Assembly: GCF_036250675.1 (NCBI RefSeq)
Contig: NZ_CP109592.1
Span: forward strand, 6,076,001 to 6,140,000
Length of the DNA stretch: 64,000 nucleotides
DNA from: Streptomyces sp. NBC_01689
GTDB lineage: Bacteria > Actinomycetota > Actinomycetes > Streptomycetales > Streptomycetaceae
Direction of reading: 5' to 3'
This document shows, in pieces, positions 50,798-59,288 of this stretch. The notes under the pieces were generated by a model. That model ran no database searches and had not been told where the DNA came from. It was given only the letters and a program-made list of their open reading frames with translations. Numbering within the stretch: position 1 is the first letter of the stretch; each line of letters begins with the position of its first letter. The position numbers were made by a program, and so were the translations under genes.

Positions 50798-51493
50798 ACT
50801 CGCCCCGGCCGCAACGCCGTTCGCTCCCGTTCCGGCCCGTTCCCATGGTGTGTACCGGTCTGTCCCCAGGTCCGGCGGGGTCCCGCAGCGGTCGTGCGGA
50901 GGTCTCGGACGGCGGAGGAATCCCCGCGGCCCGACCGGGGGAGGATGCACCCGGACACCGGTACACGTGTCGCTCGTGCCGAGGACGGCGCCGCGCCGAG
51001 GAAAGAGGGAACATGCGTCAGCTCATCCGGGCCGGGTCGGCCGTCCACGCCGCTCCGTCCCGCGCCGCGGGAACGGCCGGCCGCCCGGACGGTGTGGAGC
51101 ACTCGCGCCGCCCGGACGGTGTGGAGCACTCGCGCCGCCTGGACGGTGTGGAGCGCGCGGCGGCCCGTGGCGTGGCGCCGGTGGGGGCCGGCGGGTGTGA
51201 CACCGGGTGCGGACCCCCCACCGAGTTCTTGTCATGCCCCTGTTAAACGGGTGTCTCCCTTCGGCTCCGCGCCGCACGCCGGCCCGGCCGCCACGCCCCC
51301 CACAGCCGCCCGACGGTCCGCGGTGTCCCGCGACCGCCCGGAGTCGCCGGCCGCCCCGTCCTCCGTCCCCGACCGCATCTCCGTCCCCGCGTCCCCCGAC
51401 CCGCGCCTCCGTCCCCGAACCGTGCACTCGGCCGGACGGCCCGCGGATCCCTCCACCACCCTCGTCAGTCCTTCCCGAAAGGCGTGAGCGCCC
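50798..51493 (+). other. 696-bp gap before the M18 gene with a 27-bp tandem repeat
   Basis: The gap contains one possible small ORF (51013-51246) and a 27-base unit (CCGCCCGGACGGTGTGG...) repeated at 51081-51107 and 51108-51134, with a diverged third copy to about 51161. The rest shows no gene. The region just before the M18 ATG is C-rich. Confidence 0.5.
51013..51246 (+). CDS. Possible small ORF with Cys-rich C-terminus
   Basis: 77 codons preceded by AAAGAGGGAAC, a fair ribosome binding site. The product starts MRQLIRAGSAVHAAPS, has an in-frame nine-residue repeat (RPDGVEHSR twice, then RLDGVERAA), and ends GGCDTGCGPPTEFLSCPC with four Cys in the last 17 residues. It could be an unrecognised secreted or modified peptide, a cysteine-sensing leader, or a chance ORF in repetitive DNA. 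No modification enzyme is nearby. Confidence 0.3.
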   Translation: MRQLIRAGSAVHAAPSRAAGTAGRPDGVEHSRRPDGVEHSRRLDGVERAAARGVAPVGAGGCDTGCGPPTEFLSCPC

Positions 51494-52786
51494 ATGTCCC
51501 CCACGCATGACCGCAGTCACAGCGACGATCTGCTGTCCTTCGTCCGCTCCAGCCCCTCGCCCTACCACGTGGTCGCGAACGCGGCCCAGCGTCTGGAGAA
51601 GGCGGGGTTCCAGGAACTGCGCGAGACGGACGACTGGGCGGCCGGCGCCGAGGGCGGCCGGTACGTCGTCCGCGCGGGCGCGCTGCTCGCCTGGTACGTC
51701 CCCGCGGGCGCTCCGGCCCGTACGCCGTTCCGGATCATCGGTGCCCACACCGACTCCCCGAACCTGCGGATCAAGCCCGAACCGGACACCGGGACGGCGG
51801 GCTGGCGGCAGATCGCCGTGGAGGTCTACGGCGGTGTGCCCTTCAACACTTGGCTGGACCGGGACCTCGGGGTCTCGGGGCGGCTGATGATGCGGGACGG
51901 GTCCAGCCGCCTCGTCAGCGTCGACCGGCCGCTGCTGCGGGTGCCGCAGCTCGCCATCCACCTCGACGGCGGCGTCAACGAAGGCGTCGCGCTGGACCCG
52001 CAGCGGCACCTCACCCCCCTGTGGGGGCTCGGCGACACCCGGCCCGGTGCCCTGCTCGGCCGGATCGCCGGGGAGGCCGACGCCGACGTCGCCGACATCC
52101 TGGGCTGGGACCTGATGCTGCACGACATCCAGGCGCCCGGCTATCTCGGCGCCGACGAGGAGTTCCTCGTCTCCTCCCGCCTCGACAACCAGATCTCCGT
52201 GCACGCGGGCGTCACCGCGCTGGTGGCCGCCGCGCACGCCGAGCGGCCGCCCGCGTACGTCCCGGTGCTCGCCGCCTTCGACCACGAGGAGGTCGGCAGC
52301 GGCTCCTGGTCGGGAGCCCAGGGACCGCTGCTGGAACGGGTGCTGAGCCGGTCCGTCGGCGCGCGCGGCGGGAGCGCCGAGGACTTCCACCGGGCCCTCG
52401 CCGGCGGATTCTGCGTCTCCGCCGACATGTCGCACGCCGTGCACCCCAACTACGCCGAGCGCCACGACCCGGACCACCAGCCGCTGCCCAACGGCGGTCC
52501 CGTCGTCAAGGTCAACGTCAACCAGCGGTACGCCACCGACGGCACCGGAGTCGCCGTCTTCGCCGCCGCCTGCGAGCGGGCGGCGGTGCCCTGGCAGCCG
52601 TTCGTCTCCCACAACGCCATACCCTGCGGGACCTCGATCGGACCGATCACCTCGGCCCGGCTGGGCGTCCCGACCGTCGACGTGGGCGTACCGGGCCTGT
52701 CGATGCACTCCTCCCGCGAGCTGTGCGGGGCGAAGGACCCGGGTCTGCTGGCCCGGGTGCTGACCGAGTTCGTCAGGGCGGGCTGA
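51494..52786 (+). CDS. M18 family aminopeptidase
   Basis: A 430-residue dinuclear zinc aminopeptidase of the aspartyl aminopeptidase family. Metal and catalytic motifs: GAHTDSPNLRIKP (His85, Asp87), FDHEEVGS (Glu-Glu) and DMSHAVHPNY; VDVGVPGLSMHSSRELCG near the end carries the last His. Cytoplasmic; it removes N-terminal acidic residues from peptides. Normal family length. It is followed by a bidirectional terminator. Confidence 0.93.
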   Translation: MSPTHDRSHSDDLLSFVRSSPSPYHVVANAAQRLEKAGFQELRETDDWAAGAEGGRYVVRAGALLAWYVPAGAPARTPFRIIGAHTDSPNLRIKPEPDTGTAGWRQIAVEVYGGVPFNTWLDRDLGVSGRLMMRDGSSRLVSVDRPLLRVPQLAIHLDGGVNEGVALDPQRHLTPLWGLGDTRPGALLGRIAGEADADVADILGWDLMLHDIQAPGYLGADEEFLVSSRLDNQISVHAGVTALVAAAHAERPPAYVPVLAAFDHEEVGSGSWSGAQGPLLERVLSRSVGARGGSAEDFHRALAGGFCVSADMSHAVHPNYAERHDPDHQPLPNGGPVVKVNVNQRYATDGTGVAVFAAACERAAVPWQPFVSHNAIPCGTSIGPITSARLGVPTVDVGVPGLSMHSSRELCGAKDPGLLARVLTEFVRAG

Positions 52787-52814
52787 GGACGCGCCCCGTC
52801 CGCCCGGAGACGCG

Positions 52815-52846
52815 CGAAAGCCCTCCACGGCCGTGGAGGGCTTTCG
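52815..52846. terminator. 32-bp perfect palindrome, bidirectional terminator
   Basis: CGAAAGCCCTCCACGG and CCGTGGAGGGCTTTCG pair fully. It lies between the M18 stop and the 3' end of tRNA-Lys on the opposite strand. Its outer AAAG/CTTT ends give a short U-run in either direction. Confidence 0.85.
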
Positions 52847-52853
52847 TTGCTGT

Positions 52854-52926
52854 GCGCCGCCAGGGACTCGAACCCCGGACCCGCTGATTAAGAGTCAGCT
52901 GCTCTAACCAACTGAGCTAGCGGCGC
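52854..52926 (-). tRNA. tRNA-Lys (CTT), copy 2
   Basis: 73 bases, identical to copy 1 at 44585-44657, with anticodon CTT and no encoded CCA. The upstream flank (52969-53000, minus strand, GAGCACCCCGTCGGACCAGGTAGTAT in two parts) is clearly related to that of copy 1, so the duplication includes the promoter. Confidence 0.97.
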
Positions 52927-53143
52927 ATGACTCTCGCCTCCCGCTTCCGCGGTCGGCGACAAAAGAAATACTACCTGGTCCGACGGGGTGCTCAGGACCA
53001 CCCGGGTCGGGGGTGCGCTTCCGCCCCCGCGGGCGGGCGCGGCGGGGCCGTGGGGGCGGTCGGGGGCCCGGCGGGGGTTCCGCTCTGCGGGCGCCGGGGC
53101 GATCGACGGGACTGCCCGGCCGTACGGCCGGGCGGCCCGGGCC

Positions 53144-53902
53144 CTAGAGGGCGAGCGACACGAGCACCTTGGGCGCCTCGCGGTTCAGGGTGTCCGCGGC
53201 CCGGCGCAGCCGGTGGGCGTGCTCGACCGGGAGCGACAGGGCGAGGCAGCCGACCGAGGAACCCGCGGTGACCGGGACGGCCGCGCAGACCGTGCCGATC
53301 GCGTACTCCTGGAGGTCGAGCACCGGCACCGTGGGCGGGTGGGCGTCGAGCCGGGACAGCAGCAGCCGCTCGTCGGTGATGGTGCGCGAGGTGAGGCGGG
53401 CCGGCCGGTGACGGGAGAGATGGTCGCGGCGGGCGTCGGCGTCGAGCTGCCCGAGAAGGCTCTTGCCCACGGCGCTGGCGTGCGCCGAGGAACGGAAGTC
53501 GACCCATTCGTTGACCGCGGGCGTCGCCGGGCCCTCGGCGCACTGGGTGACCTCGACCTCACCGTCGACGTAGCGGCTGAGGTAGATCGCGGCGCCGACC
53601 GTGTCGCGCAGCCGGTCGATGGTCTGCTGGAGCTGCTCGCGCAGGGCGAGGTCGCGGCCCTGGGCCGAGTCCAGCCGGCCGAAGGCGGCCCCGGCGACGA
53701 ACACGCCGTCGGCGAGCTGCTCGACGTACCCCTCCCGGCGCAGCATCCGCACCAGAGCGGTCAGGCGGTCCGGGCCGAGGCGCGTCCTGCGGGCGAGTTC
53801 GGCGTCGGTGATGCCGGTGGAGTGCCGGGCCACCGCCTCCAGGACACGCAGGGCGTCCTGGGCCGAGTGGTACGGCGCGGTCGGCTCGTTCTTCAGCGCC
53901 AC
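53144..53902 (-). CDS. IclR-family transcriptional regulator
   Basis: 252 residues. The N-terminal winged helix (12-75: ALRVLEAVARHSTGITDAELARRTRLGPDRLTALVRML) is followed by the IclR effector domain (80-250: AIYLSRYVDGEVEVTQ, HASAVGKSLLGQL, AVPVTAGSSVGCLALSLP). It lies downstream of the ehu operon on the same strand beyond a terminator-like palindrome. It is a good candidate regulator for the importer and amidase cluster. Confidence 0.9.
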   Translation of the reverse strand: MALKNEPTAPYHSAQDALRVLEAVARHSTGITDAELARRTRLGPDRLTALVRMLRREGYVEQLADGVFVAGAAFGRLDSAQGRDLALREQLQQTIDRLRDTVGAAIYLSRYVDGEVEVTQCAEGPATPAVNEWVDFRSSAHASAVGKSLLGQLDADARRDHLSRHRPARLTSRTITDERLLLSRLDAHPPTVPVLDLQEYAIGTVCAAVPVTAGSSVGCLALSLPVEHAHRLRRAADTLNREAPKVLVSLAL

Positions 53903-53949
53903 GGTTTCCCCCTGCGCTTCCTGGGCCCTCGATCCGGACAGCTGAGCTT

Positions 53950-53974
53950 CTCCACGATAACTGTCAAACGGTGG
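53950..53974. promoter_or_regulatory. Imperfect inverted repeat upstream of the IclR gene
   Basis: TCCAC at 53950 and GTGGA at 53970 flank GATAACTGTCAAACG, an AT-rich centre 48 bases before the IclR start. It could be the promoter and IclR operator. The evidence is limited to symmetry and position. Confidence 0.3.
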
Positions 53975-54060
53975 ACGAGGAGGGGGTGTTGGCCAGATTG
54001 TCCGTCCGCCGCGGTGCTCTCAGCAGCGGAGCGATTCCCTGGCATATGCCAGAGTCACAG

Positions 54061-54082
54061 CCCGCGGGGCATGCCCCGCGGG
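54061..54082 (-). terminator. Perfect 22-bp palindrome after ehuA
   Basis: CCCGCGGGGCA and TGCCCCGCGGG are complementary halves. It lies 36 bases beyond the ehuA stop and probably ends the ehu transcript. Confidence 0.75.
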
Positions 54083-54118
54083 CCGGACCTCGTACCTTCC
54101 CGCCTTCACTCCTTGACG

Positions 54119-54904
54119 TCACAGGACCGCGCTGAGGAATTCCCGGGTCCTCTCGTGTTCCGGATCGCCGAAGATCCGCTCCGGCGGACCCGCCTCGATG
54201 ACATGGCCAGAATCGAACATCAGCACCTGGTCCGAGATGTCCCGGGCGAAATTCATCTCATGGGTCACACAGAGCATGGTGATGTCGGTGGTGCGGGCGA
54301 TGTCACGGAGGACGTCGAGGACTCCCGCGACCAGCTCGGGGTCGAGCGCGGACGTCACCTCGTCCAGCAGCAGCACCTGCGGCCGCATCGCGAGCGCCCG
54401 CGCGATCGCCACCCGCTGCTGCTGCCCGCCGGACAACTGGCTCGGATAGGCGTTGCACTTGTCCGCGAGGCCCACCAGATCGAGCAGCTCCCGGGCCCGC
54501 TGCTCGGCCTCGTCCCGGGACAGGCCGAGGACGGTGACCGGCGCCTCGGTGATGTTGCGCAGCACCTTCATGTTCGGGAACAGGTTGAACTGCTGGAAGA
54601 CCATCCCGATCTTCTTGCGGACCTCACGGATCTGCTTCTCCTCCGCCGGGAAGAGCCGCTCCCCGGCCACCGTGATCGTCCCCTCGTCCGGCTTGGCCAG
54701 GGTCATCAGCAGCCGCAGGATGGTCGTCTTGCCGGAGCCCGAGGGGCCGATCAGCGTGACGTGCTTGCCGGGGTCGACCCGGAAGTCGAGCCCGTCCAGG
54801 ACGGTGTTGTCCCCGAAGCGCTTGGTGACCTTCTCGAACCGGATCAGCTCCTGGGTCCGCACGTCGTGGATCTCGGGGGTCTGGTTGTCGGTGTCAACGG
54901 ACAA
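54119..54904 (-). CDS. ehuA: EhuA-type amino-acid/ectoine ABC importer ATPase
   Basis: A 261-residue ATPase: Walker A GPSGSGKTT, signature LSGGQQQRVAIARAL, Walker B VLLLDEVTSALDPELV, switch His in CVTHEM. It is of the polar-amino-acid family. TTG at 54904 is the likely start, 11 bases inside ehuD; no in-frame ATG exists before the Walker A motif. The pattern of sequence and gene order matches Streptomyces EhuA. The true substrate may differ, see the downstream genes. Confidence 0.88.
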   Translation of the reverse strand: MSVDTDNQTPEIHDVRTQELIRFEKVTKRFGDNTVLDGLDFRVDPGKHVTLIGPSGSGKTTILRLLMTLAKPDEGTITVAGERLFPAEEKQIREVRKKIGMVFQQFNLFPNMKVLRNITEAPVTVLGLSRDEAEQRARELLDLVGLADKCNAYPSQLSGGQQQRVAIARALAMRPQVLLLDEVTSALDPELVAGVLDVLRDIARTTDITMLCVTHEMNFARDISDQVLMFDSGHVIEAGPPERIFGDPEHERTREFLSAVL

Positions 54905-55544
54905 GACGTCGCTCCAGGGCTCGCAGAAGGAGGGAAGCCGGACAGGAAATGAGGACGAAGGCCACGCCGATGACCGTGAGGGGCTCGGTGAACTGGAAGT
55001 GCTCCTGCGAGTACAGCCGCGCCTCGCCGAGCATCTCCAGGACCGTGATCGCCATCAGCATCGGGGTGTCCTTGAGCATCGATATGACGTAGTTGCCGAG
55101 CGCGGGCACCACCCGGCGGACCGCCTGCGGCAGGATCACCGCGGTCCAGGTCCGCCGCAGGGGCAGGTTGAGCGCCGTGGCCGCTTCCCACTGGCCGGCC
55201 GGCACGCCCTCGATGCCGGCCCGGTAGACCTGCATCGTGTACGTCGAGTAGTGCAGCCCGATCGCGACCACCCCGGTGGTCAGCGCGGAGAACGTGATGT
55301 TCCACTCGGGCAGCACGTAGAAGAGGAAGAACAACTGCACCAGCAGCGGGGTGTTGCGCACGAACTCCGTGACGGCCCCCACCGGCCAGCGCACCCAGCG
55401 GGTCGGCGCCCGCATCAGCAGCGCCCACACCAGCCCGAGGGCGAAGGAGATCAGCGAGCCGAGGGCCAGTGCCTTCAGCGTGACCAGCAGCCCGTCCAGG
55501 AAGAGCGGCATGAAGTCCCCGACCGCGCTCCAGTCCCACGTCAT
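54894..55544 (-). CDS. ehuD: EhuD-type ABC importer permease
   Basis: 216 residues with about five helices and the His/Glu-family permease loop (GQWEAATALNLPLRRTWTAVILPQAVRRVVPALGNYVISMLKDT). ATG 55544 gives the standard N-terminus MTWDWSAVGDFMPLFLDGLLVTLKA. It overlaps ehuA and follows ehuC by 34 bases. Confidence 0.9.
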   Translation of the reverse strand: MTWDWSAVGDFMPLFLDGLLVTLKALALGSLISFALGLVWALLMRAPTRWVRWPVGAVTEFVRNTPLLVQLFFLFYVLPEWNITFSALTTGVVAIGLHYSTYTMQVYRAGIEGVPAGQWEAATALNLPLRRTWTAVILPQAVRRVVPALGNYVISMLKDTPMLMAITVLEMLGEARLYSQEHFQFTEPLTVIGVAFVLISCPASLLLRALERRLVR

Positions 55545-55578
55545 GCGGCACCTCCTCGGTCGGCCGTCGTGCACCCGG

Positions 55579-56307
55579 TCATGAGGCACCTCCGTTCGCC
55601 GCGCCCACTCCGCCGGCTCCGACGGGGCGCTTCTCCCGCGCGGGGGCACGGCGCTCGGGCGCCCTGCCGAGCCCGGCCTTCAGCCGCCGCTCCAGGACGC
55701 GCATCAGCCGGGTGATCGCGAAGGCGATCACGAAATAGATCACCAGGATGTACGCGTAGATCTCCGCGCTCTCCTGGAGCGCGAGCCGCACCAGGTTGCC
55801 GCTGAAGGCCAGATCACCCATGCCCATGATGGAGACCAGCGCCGTGCCCTTCAGCAGCTCGACCAGCAGGTTGCAGAACGGGGGGATCATCTCGGGCACC
55901 GCCTGCGGCAGCAGGATCAGCCGCATCCGCTGCCAGGGCGTGAAGCTGAGCGCGATGCCGCCCTCGCGCTGGGCCGGGTCGACGGCGTTCAGGGCGCCGC
56001 GCACGATCTCGCTCCCGTACGCCCCGTACGTCAGCCCCAGCGCCAGCGTGCCCGCCCACAGCGGCACGAGCTGCCAGCCGAAGGCGAGCGGCAGCACGAA
56101 GTACACCCAGAAGATCATGATCAGTGCGGAGGTCCCGCGGAACACCTCGGTGTAGAGGCCCGCGAGGAAACGGACGATCCACCGCCGTGAGGTGCGCGCG
56201 ACGCCCACCGCGAAGGAGACGGCTCCCGCCACCAGCGAGCCGAGGAACAGCAGCTGGAGGGTGACCCACGTCCCCTTGAGTACGAGTTCCCACAGTCCCG
56301 GGGTCAT
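55579..56307 (-). CDS. ehuC: EhuC-type ABC importer permease
   Basis: A 242-residue membrane protein (start ATG 56307) with the same permease loop (QREGGIALSFTPWQRMRLILLPQAVPEMIPPFCNLLVELLKGT) and a Pro/Arg-rich C-terminal extension. Its start overlaps the end of ehuB (ATGA). Confidence 0.9.
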   Translation of the reverse strand: MTPGLWELVLKGTWVTLQLLFLGSLVAGAVSFAVGVARTSRRWIVRFLAGLYTEVFRGTSALIMIFWVYFVLPLAFGWQLVPLWAGTLALGLTYGAYGSEIVRGALNAVDPAQREGGIALSFTPWQRMRLILLPQAVPEMIPPFCNLLVELLKGTALVSIMGMGDLAFSGNLVRLALQESAEIYAYILVIYFVIAFAITRLMRVLERRLKAGLGRAPERRAPAREKRPVGAGGVGAANGGAS

Positions 56308-57236
56308 CCGCGGCAGAGCTCCTTCGCGGTCATCTCGGTCATCTCGGCTCTGGTGAAGCCGAACGGCCGCAGGATGCGGAACAGTTCGCCGCTCTTCTTC
56401 ATCTTCCGCAGCTCCACGTCGAAGGCGTCCCGCAGCCGTGTCTCGGCCGAACGGAACGCGAAGCCGCCGCCGTCGACGTGCGGCTTTCCCTTGACCAGGG
56501 GGGCGAACGGCTTGGTGCTCTCGGCCTTGCGCGACTTCTTGACCACCTCGCGGACGGTCAGCGCGGTACCCGCGAAGACGTCGACGCGCCCCGCCTCGAC
56601 GGCGTTCAGCCCGGCGACCTGGTCGGGCACGACCAGGATGTCGCTCTCCCGGTACCCGGCCTCGACCGCGTACTGGATCTCGGCGTACCCGGTGCCGGTC
56701 GCGAACCTGGCCTTCTTCGCCACCACGTCCTTGTAGTCGTGCAGGCCCTTCGGATTGCCCTTGCGCACGATGAACGCGTCGAGCATCTGGTAGTCCGGGT
56801 CGGCGAAGATGACCTGCTCGCACCGCTCGGCGTTGATGTACATCCCGGCGGACACGACGTCGAACTGCTGCGAGTTGAGCCCCGGGATGAGCGAGCCGAA
56901 CTCGGTGGGGACCGGCTGGACGCGGTCGACCCCCAGCCGCTTGAAGACCGCCTTCGCGAGCTCGGGCGCCTCCCCGGTCAGCTCGCCGTCCCGGTCGATG
57001 TAGCCGAACGGGATCTCACCCGCGATGCCCAGCCGCACGACCCCCTGCGCCCGCAGCCGGCCGAGGAGGTCACCGCCGTCCGTGGCGGCGGTGGTGGCCA
57101 CCCGGCTGCAGCCCGCGGCGCCCAGAGCGCCGACCGCGCCGAGCGCCGGGACACCCGCGAGCAGCGCCCGCCGGCTCGGGCCGCGGGTCCGCGCACCGTT
57201 CCCGTCGTTTCCGTCATTGCGTAGTGGTGGAGCCAT
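56304..57236 (-). CDS. ehuB: EhuB-type substrate-binding lipoprotein
   Basis: 310 residues. The N-terminus has a Tat-like RRALLAG motif and the lipobox LGAAGCS. The mature protein matches the EhuB pattern: GYIDRDGELTGEAPELAKAVFKRLGVDRVQPVPTEFGSLIPGLNSQQFDVVSAGMYI, ERCEQVIFADPDYQ and GYAEIQYAVEAGY. EhuB binds ectoine and hydroxyectoine in rhizobia, but the ligand here is not proven. It is divergent from the DUF3830 gene across 88 bases. Confidence 0.88.
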   Translation of the reverse strand: MAPPLRNDGNDGNGARTRGPSRRALLAGVPALGAVGALGAAGCSRVATTAATDGGDLLGRLRAQGVVRLGIAGEIPFGYIDRDGELTGEAPELAKAVFKRLGVDRVQPVPTEFGSLIPGLNSQQFDVVSAGMYINAERCEQVIFADPDYQMLDAFIVRKGNPKGLHDYKDVVAKKARFATGTGYAEIQYAVEAGYRESDILVVPDQVAGLNAVEAGRVDVFAGTALTVREVVKKSRKAESTKPFAPLVKGKPHVDGGGFAFRSAETRLRDAFDVELRKMKKSGELFRILRPFGFTRAEMTEMTAKELCRG

Positions 57237-57324
57237 GGCGGCGCGGCTACCCGGGACCACACGATCCATTCCGGCCACCGCGCGCACGGTTCCTCCACGA
57301 GGCGCCCTTGACCCCGGCGGGACG

Positions 57325-57840
57325 ATGGAACGCATGACCGAGCGCATGACCGACCGGTACCTCGACATCTCCCTGGTCAAGCGGGGAGTCCACTGCACGG
57401 CCAGACTGCTCGACGACCGGGCACCCCTCACCTGCGCGGCGGTGTGGGACGCCCTCCCCCTGGCCGGTGACGTGTATCACGCCAAGTACGCGCGCAACGA
57501 GATCTACGCCCTGTTCCCGCCCTTCGCGGCCGGCGAACCGCCGCTGGAGAACCCCACCGTCACGCCCGTCCCCGGCGACCTCTGCTACTTCTCCTTCGCC
57601 GGCACCGAGCTCGGCACCAAGGCGTACGGCTATGACACCGAGGTGCGCCCCGGCACCACGGTCGTCGACCTCGCGCTGTTCTACGAACGCAACAACCTGC
57701 TGATCAACGGTGACGTGGGCTGGGTGCCGGGCATCGTCTGGGGACAGATCGTCGAGGGCCTCGACACCATGGCCGAGGCCTGCAACGACCTGTGGCGCTC
57801 CGGCGCGCTGGGGGAGACCCTCAGCTTCCGCAGGTCCTAG
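57325..57840 (+). CDS. DUF3830 family protein
   Basis: 171 residues with the family core ISLVKRGVHCTARLLDDRAPLTCAAVWDALPLAGDVYHAKYARNEIY, PGDLCYFSF and LALFYERNNLLINGDVGWVPGIVWGQI. DUF3830 has a cyclophilin-like beta-barrel fold and no known reaction. It recurs beside amidases, Asp/Glu racemases and amino-acid-type importers, so it probably serves the same pathway. Start could be ATG 57325, 57334 or 57346. Its stop overlaps the stop of the convergent amidase gene by 4 bases. Confidence 0.85.
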   Translation: MERMTERMTDRYLDISLVKRGVHCTARLLDDRAPLTCAAVWDALPLAGDVYHAKYARNEIYALFPPFAAGEPPLENPTVTPVPGDLCYFSFAGTELGTKAYGYDTEVRPGTTVVDLALFYERNNLLINGDVGWVPGIVWGQIVEGLDTMAEACNDLWRSGALGETLSFRRS

Positions 57841-59249
57841 GACCGGGCGGAACCCGGCGGTGGGGCGACCCCGGCCGCCCCCGCCTCGTACAGCGCGTGC
57901 GCGGTCCGCAGGACCAGGTCGTCACGGTGACGGGCGGCGACGATCTGCAGGCCGACGGGCAGCCCCGCGACGTCGGTGCCCACCGGGACCGACGCCGCCG
58001 GCTGCTGCGTCATGTTGAACGGGTACGTGAACGGGGTCCATCCCGTCCAGCGCCGGTGCCCGGAGCCCCTCGGGACCTCGAGGCCCGCCTCGAACGCGGT
58101 GATCGGCAGCGTCGGCGTCACCAGCACGTCGTACGACTCGTGGAAGAGACCCGTGCGGCGGCCCAGATCCATCCGGACGTCCACGGCGGCCAGATGGTCC
58201 AGGCCGCTGAGCCGCGCGCCCAGCCGGCAGATCTCCCGGAGCCCCGGGTCCAGCAGCTCCCGCCGGCGCGGTCCGAGCCGCTGGACCACCCGGGCCGCTC
58301 CGCCGAACCACAGGGTGTGGAACGCCTCCACCGGGTCCCGGACGTCGGGGTCGGCCTCCACGACGTGCGCGCCCAGGGCCGCCAGCCGCTCCACCGCACG
58401 CCGCACGGCCACCGCGACGTCCGGATGGACCGCGACCTGTCCGCCGAGCGACGGCGAGTAGGCGACCCGCAACCCCCGTACCCCGCCCGCCAGCGCGTCC
58501 ACGAAGGAACCGGCGGGCGGGCCGAGCGCCGACCAGTCACGTGCGTCGGGCCCGCTGATCACGTCCATCATCAGCGCCGCGTCGGCCGCGTCGCGGGTCA
58601 GCGGACCCACGTGCGAGAGCGTCCCGAAGGGGCTCGCCGGATACAGCGGCACCCTCCCGTACGTCGGCTTCAGCGCGAAGATCCCGCAGAAGGCGGCCGG
58701 GATGCGCACACTGCCGCCGCCGTCCGTGCCCAGCGCCAGCGGCCCCGCGCCCAGGGCGACGGCCGCGGCGGCGCCGCCGCTGGAGCCGCCCGCCGTGCGC
58801 GAGACGTCGTAGGGGTTGCGGGTGACCCCCGACAGCGGTGAATCGGTGACGCCCTTCCAGCCGAACTCGGGTGTCGTCGTTTTGCCGAGGAAGACGGCGC
58901 CGTGCTCGCGCAGCCGGGCCACGGACGGCGCGTCCTCGTCCCAGCTCCCCTCGGGGGAAACGGTCTTCGAGCCCCGCAGGGTCGGGCCGCCGCGCAGCAG
59001 CAGGATGTCCTTGACGGAGACCGGGACGCCGTCGAGCAGCCCCGCAGGCTCGCCCCGCCGCCAGCGGTCCGCCGACCGGGCCGCCTGCGCGAGCGCCGCG
59101 TCCGCGTCGAGGCGGACGAACGCGTTCACGGCCGGTCCGCTTTCCACGGCCCGGTCGAGCGCCGCCCGCACCACGTCCACCGGACCGAACTCGCCCTTGC
59201 GATAGCCGTCGACGAGCTGGACCGCGGTCAGCTCGGTGAGTTCCGTCAT
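57837..59249 (-). CDS. Amidase signature family enzyme
   Basis: 470 residues with the Ser-Ser-Lys triad: Lys80 (VSVKDI), Ser156 (GGSSGG, cis-Ser) and Ser180 (GTDGGGS). The remaining domain is of normal length. It hydrolyses an amide; the neighbours suggest an acyl amide or cyclic-imide-derived half-amide. It follows the hydroxyacid dehydrogenase by 39 bases on the same strand and is probably cotranscribed with it. Confidence 0.9.
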   Translation of the reverse strand: MTELTELTAVQLVDGYRKGEFGPVDVVRAALDRAVESGPAVNAFVRLDADAALAQAARSADRWRRGEPAGLLDGVPVSVKDILLLRGGPTLRGSKTVSPEGSWDEDAPSVARLREHGAVFLGKTTTPEFGWKGVTDSPLSGVTRNPYDVSRTAGGSSGGAAAAVALGAGPLALGTDGGGSVRIPAAFCGIFALKPTYGRVPLYPASPFGTLSHVGPLTRDAADAALMMDVISGPDARDWSALGPPAGSFVDALAGGVRGLRVAYSPSLGGQVAVHPDVAVAVRRAVERLAALGAHVVEADPDVRDPVEAFHTLWFGGAARVVQRLGPRRRELLDPGLREICRLGARLSGLDHLAAVDVRMDLGRRTGLFHESYDVLVTPTLPITAFEAGLEVPRGSGHRRWTGWTPFTYPFNMTQQPAASVPVGTDVAGLPVGLQIVAARHRDDLVLRTAHALYEAGAAGVAPPPGSARS

Positions 59250-59288
59250 CGGCGTGCCCCTCCAGAGGAAGTTCGGCGGTTCGGCGGT

